Positions 6,948 to 11,446 of a DNA stretch of 11,446 nucleotides are shown here, piece by piece. The notes beneath the pieces were generated by a model, which made no database searches, was not told the origin of the DNA, and was given only the letters and a program-made list of their open reading frames with translations. The translations under genes and the position numbers were made by a program. The stretch is taken from contig CAYZJD010000121.1 of assembly GCA_964478455.1 (NCBI GenBank), forward strand, positions 1 through 11,446. Reading direction: 5' to 3'. This DNA comes from CAYZJD01 sp964478455. GTDB taxonomy: Bacteria > Acidobacteriota > Terriglobia > Bryobacterales > Bryobacteraceae. Position 1 is the stretch's first letter; every line of letters begins with the position of its first letter.

Positions 6948-6960
6948 GCGGCGTCGCCGC
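6948..6960 (-). terminator. Hairpin after the HIT gene (possible weak terminator)
   Basis: GCGGC-GAC-GCCGC forms a five-pair GC stem 13 bases after the HIT stop codon. It is not followed by a T run on the minus strand, so it is at best an atypical terminator or an RNA 3'-end stabiliser. Confidence 0.25.
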
Positions 6961-6973
6961 AAAATGGGGCGGA

Positions 6974-7462
6974 TCAGGCTAACCCCTTGAAGGCAGCGAG
7001 AAGCTTTCGGTAGGTGGCGGGGAGGTCCTCAGGGAGGACGCGGGTTTCGCCGATGGTGGTCATGAAGTTGGCGTCGGCGGGCCAGCGGGGGAGGATGTGC
7101 ATGTGGACGTGGCCGGCGACGCCGGCGCCGGCGCACTCGCCGATGTTCATGCCGATATTCATGCCGTGGGGCCGGTAGACTTCGCGCAGGCAGCGGGCGG
7201 CGTCGCGGGTGAGCAGCATCATTTCTACCAGCGTTTCTTCGGGAAGCTCTTCCAGCGTGGCCAGGTGGGCATAGGGAGCGATCATGACATGCCCGGTGGT
7301 GTAAGGGTAGAGATTCAGAAGGATGTAATTGAATCGCCCGCGACGGAGGATGAAGGCCTCGGCGTCGTCGCGCGGGGAGGCCTTGTCGCAGAAGATGCAG
7401 GGACCGCCGGCCTCAGCCTTGCTGACGTAATGATAACGCCACGGGCTCCACAAGCGGTCCAT
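6974..7462 (-). CDS. HIT-family nucleotide hydrolase/transferase (162 aa)
   Basis: Histidine-triad protein of the Fhit/Ap4A-phosphorylase-like branch, acting on dinucleoside polyphosphates or nucleoside monophosphate conjugates in the cytoplasm. The catalytic triad is at H118-x-H120-x-H122 in GHVHMHILPRW; the preceding GMNIGMNIGECAGAG loop is the normal substrate-binding segment of this group. C22 and C25 (CIFC) form the N-terminal half of a zinc site seen in many longer bacterial HIT proteins. The opening MDRLWSPWRYHYV is typical for bacterial members annotated as HIT or ATP adenylyltransferase-like. The start at 7462 lies 20 bases after the HU/IHF stop, with only GGTGAC nearby as a poor Shine-Dalgarno, so it is probably translated with or after the HU-family gene. 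The exact substrate is not determined. Confidence 0.92.
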   Translation of the reverse strand: MDRLWSPWRYHYVSKAEAGGPCIFCDKASPRDDAEAFILRRGRFNYILLNLYPYTTGHVMIAPYAHLATLEELPEETLVEMMLLTRDAARCLREVYRPHGMNIGMNIGECAGAGVAGHVHMHILPRWPADANFMTTIGETRVLPEDLPATYRKLLAAFKGLA

Positions 7463-7482
7463 GTCACCGGTGGGGAGGAGCC

Positions 7483-7827
7483 TCAGAACGGCTTGGGCGG
7501 CTCTGGGGAGGCCGCCTCGCTGGCAAAAGCGCCCGGCACGACCGCTTCGCCAGCCGCGTTCACCAGGTCCTTGAGCTCCTTGCTCGGCTTGAAATAGGGG
7601 ATGCGCTTGGCAGGCACGTCGACGCGGGCGCCGGTCTTGGGGTTACGGCCGATACGCGCACGGCGCTCACGGGTGCGGAAACTGCCGAAGCCGCGGATTT
7701 CAATCTTGTCGCCGGTCTTGAGGGAGCGCACGATGCTCTCGAAAATCGCTTCGACGATCACCTCCGAATCCTTGCGCGTCATCTCGACGACCCTGGAGAC
7801 TTCGTCAATCAAGTCGGCCTTGGTCAT
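7483..7827 (-). CDS. HU/IHF-family DNA-binding protein (114 aa)
   Basis: Small basic nucleoid protein that bends DNA as a dimer. MTKADLIDEV opens the helical dimerisation half, GFGSF (46-50) is the saddle turn, and the DNA-grasping beta arm is GRNPKTGARVDVPAKR (60-75) with the intercalating proline at P63; FKPSKELK (79-86) closes the conserved core. The sequence is close to both IHF and HU; the rpsA-adjacent position favours the IHF-beta-like label but does not prove it. Residues 90-114 form an extra Ala/Pro-rich tail ending PEPPKPF, beyond the roughly 90-95 residues of the common family core. The start at 7827 has AAGGAG upstream. It lies downstream of rpsA on the same strand, although an assembly gap and a repeat intervene, and precedes the HIT gene by 20 bases. 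Confidence 0.95.
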   Translation of the reverse strand: MTKADLIDEVSRVVEMTRKDSEVIVEAIFESIVRSLKTGDKIEIRGFGSFRTRERRARIGRNPKTGARVDVPAKRIPYFKPSKELKDLVNAAGEAVVPGAFASEAASPEPPKPF

Positions 7828-7856
7828 TCCTTTTTCTCCTTCCGTAAGTGGTCAGT

Positions 7857-7956
7857 NNNNNNNNNNNNNNNNNNNNNNNNNNNNNNNNNNNNNNNNNNNN
7901 NNNNNNNNNNNNNNNNNNNNNNNNNNNNNNNNNNNNNNNNNNNNNNNNNNNNNNNN
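7857..7956. other. Assembly gap of 100 N between rpsA and the HU/IHF gene
   Basis: Exactly 100 N, the usual placeholder for a scaffold join of unknown size. The bases GGTCAG occur at both edges (7850-7855 and 7958-7963), and the right edge begins inside an inverted repeat, so a repeated element probably broke the assembly. The promoter of the HU/IHF gene, if it has its own, is likely lost here. Confidence 0.95.
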
Positions 7957-8034
7957 GGGTCAGACTTCTCTGCCCCGTAGCGCAAGCTGTTGTTAACACG
8001 TCACAGGCGACTCGGGGGCAGAGCGGTCTGACCC
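7957..8034. repeat. REP-like inverted repeat after rpsA
   Basis: The arm at 7957-7976 (GGGTCAGACTTCTCTGCCCC) is the inverse of 8015-8034 with 18 of 20 positions matching; the two mismatches lie together in the middle. The arms enclose 38 bases and the right arm runs into CCTTTTTCAGCAGCC. Read on the plus strand this resembles a terminator stem followed by five T; on the minus strand it lies just after the rpsA stop and could form the 3' end of that transcript. GGGGTCAGAC-type palindromes recur in many bacterial genomes as REP elements or non-autonomous insertion-sequence ends; that comparison is from memory. The left end of the element is cut by the N run. Confidence 0.7.
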
Positions 8035-8056
8035 CTTTTTCAGCAGCCTCCTAGCT

Positions 8057-9787
8057 CTAGCGGGTCTCACCTCGCCCTTTCAGATTGATGACTTCCTCGA
8101 TGGTCAGGGTGGCGGCGGCAGCCTGCCGCTGGTAATCTTCCAGGCGCGTGCGTTCCTCATCCTCGGCTACCGCGCGGACGCTGAGACCGATGCGCTTCTC
8201 GGCCTCGTTCAGCCTGATGATCTTGAAATCGAACTCCTCGCCCAGCGGGAGCGCGGGCTCGTCGCGATTGCGGCCGGGCGCGCCGGGGATCTCCGAATTG
8301 TGGCACAGGCCTTCGACGCCGGGAGCGATCTCGACGAAGAGGCCGAAGTTCGCCATCCGGCACACCTTGCCGCGGACGATGTCGCCGACTTGATGAGCGC
8401 GGAAGAACGTCTCCCACGCGTCGGGCTGGAGCTGCTTGATTCCGAGGGACAGGCGGCGGTTGCCGGCATCGATGTGCAGGATGACGGCCTGGACCGTCTG
8501 CCCTTTCTTGAGCAGCTCCGAGGGGTGCTTGACGCGCTTGGTCCAGGAGAGATCCGAGACGTGCACCAGGCCGTCGATGCCCTCCTCGATTTCGATGAAA
8601 GCGCCGAAATCGGTCAGTTTGCGTACCCGCCCTTCGACGACGGAGCCGACGCTGTATCGCTGATCGAGGGTCGTCCAGGGATCGGGTTCGAGCTGTTTGA
8701 TGCCGAGCGAAATACGGCGCTCTCTGCCCTGCACGCCGAGCACCACCGCCTCGACCTGATCGCCGACCTTGACGACCTTGGAGGGGTGCTTCATGCGGCG
8801 CGACCAGGTCATTTCCGAAATGTGGATGAGCCCTTCGACGCCGGGCTCAAGCTCAACGAAGGCGCCGTAGTCTGTGGTGCTGACGATCCGGCCGATAACG
8901 CGGGTGCGCGGGGGGTAGCGCTCACCCACAGATTCCCACGGATCCGGGAGCACCTGTTTCAGGCCGAGGGAGATGCGCTCCTTCTCTCGGTCGAACTTGA
9001 GGATCTTGACCGTGAGCCGGTCGCCGACGTGAACGACCTCGGAGGGATGGCCGACGCGGCCGTAAGACAGGTCACTCACGTGCAGGAGGCCGTCAATGCC
9101 GCCGAGGTCAACGAAAGCTCCATAATCCGTGAGGTTCTTGACAACTCCGGTAACGACGGCGCCTTCGGCGAGCACGTCCATGACGGCCGACTTGCGAGCC
9201 GCCGCCTCTTCCTCGACCGCCAGCTTGCGGGAGACGACGACATTACCGCGGCGGCGGTTGAGCTTGACGATCTTGACCGGTATGTCCTGCCCGATGAAAG
9301 AGTCGAGGTTGTGACCCGGGCGGACGTCGAGTTGCGAACCGGGCATGAACGCCTTGACTCCGACATCAACAGACAAGCCGCCTTTCGTCTTCCCGAGGAC
9401 ACGACCGGAGACGAGAAGGTTCTCGCGATAGGCTCTTTCGAGGTTTTCCCAGGCGCGCAACCGGGCAGCTTTCTCGTGGGAGAGCAGGATGTAGCCTTCG
9501 ACTTCGGCGCCGTGGCGGTCGATGACGACGTCGATAGCGTCGCCCGGCTGCACCTGGACGGAGCCATCCGGCTGAATGAACTGGCCAATGGGCACCAGCC
9601 CTTCGGACTTGTAGCCGAAGTCAACGATCACTTCTTTGTCGGTGACTTTGAGGACATGGCCCTGAAGGACCTCTCCCTCGACCGGAGGCGAGTAGTGGGT
9701 GAAGTCGTCGAGGAGCTGCTCGTAATCGGTCGTTTCGGCAGGAACCTCCTGGGGGTTCAACTGTCCCTCGTCCTGCTTACTGGCCAT
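8057..9787 (-). CDS. rpsA: 30S ribosomal protein S1 (576 aa, six S1 domains)
   Basis: RNA-binding protein of the small ribosomal subunit that helps messenger docking. Six S1 (OB-fold) repeats are visible at about 37-104, 123-188, 208-276, 295-363, 382-450 and 467-537. Repeats 3-5 are the closest to consensus (DYGAFVDLGGIDGLLHVSD, DYGAFVELEPGVEGLIHIS, DFGAFIEIEEGIDGLVHVSD) and are followed by the linker pattern SLGxKQ-PDPW. Repeats 1 and 2 are divergent, as expected for the ribosome-binding half, and repeat 6 has LCHNSE in place of LxHxSD. The C-terminus has an acidic/helical tail (544-576). The start at 9787 is preferred over the longer frame to 9853 because GGAGG lies seven bases upstream. 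A strong promoter and a leader of about 180 nt precede it, which would suit autogenous control as known for enterobacterial rpsA. The HU/IHF gene follows. Confidence 0.97.
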   Translation of the reverse strand: MASKQDEGQLNPQEVPAETTDYEQLLDDFTHYSPPVEGEVLQGHVLKVTDKEVIVDFGYKSEGLVPIGQFIQPDGSVQVQPGDAIDVVIDRHGAEVEGYILLSHEKAARLRAWENLERAYRENLLVSGRVLGKTKGGLSVDVGVKAFMPGSQLDVRPGHNLDSFIGQDIPVKIVKLNRRRGNVVVSRKLAVEEEAAARKSAVMDVLAEGAVVTGVVKNLTDYGAFVDLGGIDGLLHVSDLSYGRVGHPSEVVHVGDRLTVKILKFDREKERISLGLKQVLPDPWESVGERYPPRTRVIGRIVSTTDYGAFVELEPGVEGLIHISEMTWSRRMKHPSKVVKVGDQVEAVVLGVQGRERRISLGIKQLEPDPWTTLDQRYSVGSVVEGRVRKLTDFGAFIEIEEGIDGLVHVSDLSWTKRVKHPSELLKKGQTVQAVILHIDAGNRRLSLGIKQLQPDAWETFFRAHQVGDIVRGKVCRMANFGLFVEIAPGVEGLCHNSEIPGAPGRNRDEPALPLGEEFDFKIIRLNEAEKRIGLSVRAVAEDEERTRLEDYQRQAAAATLTIEEVINLKGRGETR

Positions 9788-9975
9788 GGCCAAGCCTCCG
9801 GATCCATCGAACTGCCAACGGCGAGGCAGACGAGGCCCGGCATTGGGGCGCAATCGACTGGGTCATCCGGGAGTGAGCGGTATGGTTGAGTCCGAGGCGC
9901 TCCGGACGAGTGTGCCCGAGGCTGAGGTTTCCGAGACGAGCCACCGAAAAACCGTTGACAGATCAATACGTTAGA
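9788..9975 (-). promoter_or_regulatory. Long 5' leader of rpsA
   Basis: From the predicted start near 9969 to the ATG at 9787 the transcript would carry about 180 untranslated bases. I see GGAGG at its end but no known riboswitch or strong single hairpin. Translational self-control by S1 binding its own leader is known in enterobacteria; here it is inference only. With the promoter segment above it, this accounts for the gene-free stretch 9788-10087. Confidence 0.4.
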
Positions 9976-9983
9976 AATATAGC
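9955..9983 (+). promoter_or_regulatory. Possible opposing promoter facing the M16 gene
   Basis: TTGACA (9955-9960), 17 bases, then TATAGC (9978-9983) on the plus strand. The -35 is perfect and the -10 fair. Its AT-rich core overlaps the -10 of the rpsA promoter on the other strand. It would produce RNA antisense to the M16 gene; there is no plus-strand gene for it to serve, so it may be fortuitous. Confidence 0.25.
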
Positions 9984-10005
9984 GGAGGGCCCGGAAGAAA
10001 GTCAA
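9976..10005 (-). promoter_or_regulatory. rpsA: rpsA promoter
   Basis: On the minus strand TTGACT (10005-10000) and TATATT (9981-9976) are separated by 18 bases, a close match to the housekeeping sigma-70 consensus in an otherwise GC-rich region. It directs transcription into rpsA, with the start expected near 9969. Confidence 0.7.
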
Positions 10006-10064
10006 CAACGTGAGGAACAGCCCAACCGGGATAACCGCCGAGGCGCAGAGAACCGCGAGCTTTC

Positions 10065-10081
10065 CCGTGCCCAAAGCACGG
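10065..10081 (-). terminator. Short hairpin after the M16 gene (possible weak terminator)
   Basis: CCGTGC and GCACGG form a six-pair stem with a five-base loop, seven bases past the M16 stop codon. The minus strand continues GGAAAGC with no T run, so intrinsic termination is doubtful; the separate rpsA promoter beyond it nevertheless suggests the transcripts are distinct. Confidence 0.3.
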
Positions 10082-10087
10082 TCGCCG

Positions 10088-11446
10088 TCAAGGTTTACTG
10101 TAGGCGGAGTCGTCGAGGCCCGGGTTGATCTTGACGTCCGTGACCTTCTGCTGGCCGCGCTTCTTGCCGTCCTGGTTGAGGATGATGCCGAAGGGCAGCT
10201 TGAGCCCGCTGGCCTCACGCCAGTCGGAATAGAGCTCCTCCATCTCGCCGGGTGAGCCCATGAAGCTTGCAGTGTAAGTCTTCTTCCCAGGCAGACCGGT
10301 GGCGGGGTCGATGTAGAGCTTGACCTGGAGGTTGCGGGCCGGATCGCTGACGGCGACGGCCTCCAGTTGCCTGGCTTCCACGTCAACGGCGCCGAGCGCC
10401 TGCACAGTGTAAGCGCTATTGTCGATGTTCTGCATGAGGCGAATGGTGTCGCGGAACAAGCCGCTCTCGAACTCGCCGAGTTGCTCCGGCGGAATGTCGC
10501 GCGCGCCCTGCGGGGTCTTCATCCAGCCGGTCTTGCCGTCGTAACCCTGCAACATCTCGCCCATCGGCGTGCTCATCTTGTTGAGGCTCTTACCGGAGAG
10601 GTTGACGGTGGATTCCACTTTCAGGGCAAAATCGCCGCCAGGGGTGCTGACGGTGAAATCGCCCGCGAGGGTGTAGTCCTTGACGGCGAGCAGGGCCGCG
10701 CCGCCCATGGCCTCCCGGGCGGCGGCGAGGAGCTTCTTACCTCTGGCGATCGACTCCGGGGTGGCGGCGGCGAGGGCTTCCTGCTTCGGCTTGGGGATCG
10801 TGATGTCGATGGGGGTGACCTTGCCAAGCGAAGCCAGCGGCTGGTCAAAATCCTTCTCTTTGCCCAACACAAGGATGGCGAACTGGTCCGGCTGCATGAA
10901 CGTCTTCGAGACGCGGAGCACGTCGGCGGGCGTGACCTTCTCAACGTTGGCGCGATACTGCTGGAGATAGTCGCGCGGATAGTCGAAGTACTCGTAGGTC
11001 AGCATGCGTTCCACGATCTTCTGGGTCGAGTCGAACTCGAAGGCGAAGCCCTTCAGGATGGAGTCCTTGGCGCGGGTGAACTCCTCGAGGGTTGGCTCGG
11101 CTTCTCGCATCTTTTCCACTTCGCGCCGGATGGCGGCAAGAATCTTCGCCGTGGTTTCGGACTTGGTACCGCCGGCGGCGGTGAACGCGCCGGGGCGGTC
11201 CCAGGCAGCGGACCAGTTGGCGAAGACCGCGTAAGCGAGGCCCTGCTCGGAGCGGACGTTGATGAACATGCGCCAGCCAAGGACGCCGCTGGCCACGTTA
11301 AGGGCGTAATAATCGGGGTCGTTGCGCTTGCCGCCGAGGTGGCCCACGACCACCCAGGACTGATTGACGTCCTCCTTGTTGATTGCATAAATGCCGGCGC
11401 GGGAGGCTTTGTCCACCGGCGGGACGGGCGGCTTCGGCTTGCCGCC
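10088..11446 (-). CDS. M16 peptidase C-terminal half fused to a LolA-like domain, 5'-truncated at window edge
   Basis: The open frame continues off the right edge; 452 residues plus stop are in view, starting in a Pro-rich linker (PKPPVPPVDK). The first ~220 residues form an M16 (pitrilysin/processing-peptidase-like) domain of the second, non-zinc type: QSWVVVGHLGG, YYALNVASGVLG and the R-S-E-Q-G-L-A-Y segment whose Arg/Tyr pair contacts substrate. The zinc motif HxxEH, if present, lies upstream outside the window. After a KPKQEALAAATPESIARGKKLL linker (about 225-245) comes a beta-rich region of about 200 residues (DYTLAGDFTVSTPGG, GYDGKTGWMKTPQG, LYIDPATGLPGKKTY), resembling outer-membrane lipoprotein carrier (LolA/LolB-like) folds. 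Such proteins are expected in the periplasm. The fused tail may bind lipid or peptide near the envelope; that is inference. The GTG at 11416 is an internal Val, not a start. Confidence 0.88.
   Translation of the reverse strand, partial: GGKPKPPVPPVDKASRAGIYAINKEDVNQSWVVVGHLGGKRNDPDYYALNVASGVLGWRMFINVRSEQGLAYAVFANWSAAWDRPGAFTAAGGTKSETTAKILAAIRREVEKMREAEPTLEEFTRAKDSILKGFAFEFDSTQKIVERMLTYEYFDYPRDYLQQYRANVEKVTPADVLRVSKTFMQPDQFAILVLGKEKDFDQPLASLGKVTPIDITIPKPKQEALAAATPESIARGKKLLAAAREAMGGAALLAVKDYTLAGDFTVSTPGGDFALKVESTVNLSGKSLNKMSTPMGEMLQGYDGKTGWMKTPQGARDIPPEQLGEFESGLFRDTIRLMQNIDNSAYTVQALGAVDVEARQLEAVAVSDPARNLQVKLYIDPATGLPGKKTYTASFMGSPGEMEELYSDWREASGLKLPFGIILNQDGKKRGQQKVTDVKINPGLDDSAYSKP

Noticed and set aside
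6846..6962. N-terminal extension of the sulfatase up to 6962
   Set aside because: It would place an Arg-rich tail before a perfect Tat signal and read through the putative -10 box and dyad; the GTG at 6845 fits better.
7957..8056. Repeats near the second gap as a CRISPR array or full insertion sequence
   Set aside because: Only one inverted pair is visible, with no regular spacers and no transposase gene in the known sequence.
9757..9843. Short upstream open frame in the rpsA leader overlapping the rpsA start
   Set aside because: It has no ribosome site and no recognisable product; a 28-codon frame is expected by chance in this composition.
8300..9889. Plus-strand open frame of 529 codons opposite rpsA
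   Set aside because: It is the antisense shadow of a certain rpsA gene in GC-rich DNA; it has no ribosome site, recognisable domain or conserved motif.

Overview
The window looks like part of a metagenome-assembled or draft genome of an Acidobacteriota bacterium, probably from the Bryobacterales/Solibacter side. This rests on family style, not a database search: GC-rich coding sequence, small secreted proteins with motifs such as SPWAK and SGTW, a Tat-exported sulfatase, Gfo/Idh/MocA plus TIM-barrel epimerase pairs, and a periplasmic M16 peptidase. Two runs of N (4546-4555, 7857-7956) are scaffold gaps, and both lie at repeated sequence.

Left part (1-4186). Positions 1-66 hold nothing I can name. 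Three minus-strand genes for exported proteins follow, each with a strong Shine-Dalgarno: a small secreted protein of unknown function (1610-2080), a family-16-like glycoside hydrolase (826-1554) and a second secreted protein of unknown function (67-759). Divergently, a Gfo/Idh/MocA oxidoreductase (2209-3315) and a sugar isomerase/epimerase-like TIM barrel (3356-4186) form a two-gene plus-strand operon, apparently started by a leaderless promoter.

Middle part (4188-6845). On the minus strand, a Tat-signal sulfatase (5415-6845) is followed 14 bases later by an alpha/beta hydrolase of the acetyl-xylan-esterase/dienelactone-hydrolase type (4556-5400), cut by the 10-N gap. The other side of the gap carries the C-terminal part of a second hydrolase (4188-4545). 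The two fragments overlap over the same 40 residues with only about 70% DNA identity, so they are two different paralogues rather than one broken gene. With the GH16 and the sugar enzymes, this region reads as a locus for trimming and using decorated (sulfated, acylated) glycans or glycosides. That role is inference.

Right part (6974-11446), all minus strand and more housekeeping in nature: an M16 peptidase fused to a LolA-like domain (10088 to beyond the window edge), ribosomal protein S1 with six S1 domains (8057-9787), a gapped intergenic region with a REP-like inverted repeat, an HU/IHF-family protein (7483-7827) and a HIT-family hydrolase (6974-7462). The order rpsA then HU/IHF echoes the rpsA-ihfB order known from proteobacteria. 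The 300-base stretch 9788-10087 contains a good promoter for rpsA and a leader of about 180 nt.

I found no CRISPR array, tRNA, rRNA, transposase gene or phage gene. I do not see a clearly novel defence or mobile system. The points most worth following up are the paralogue-flanked gap, the REP-like element at the second gap, the M16-LolA fusion, the oxidoreductase with Gln in place of the usual Glu of the EKP motif, and the apparent leaderless starts.
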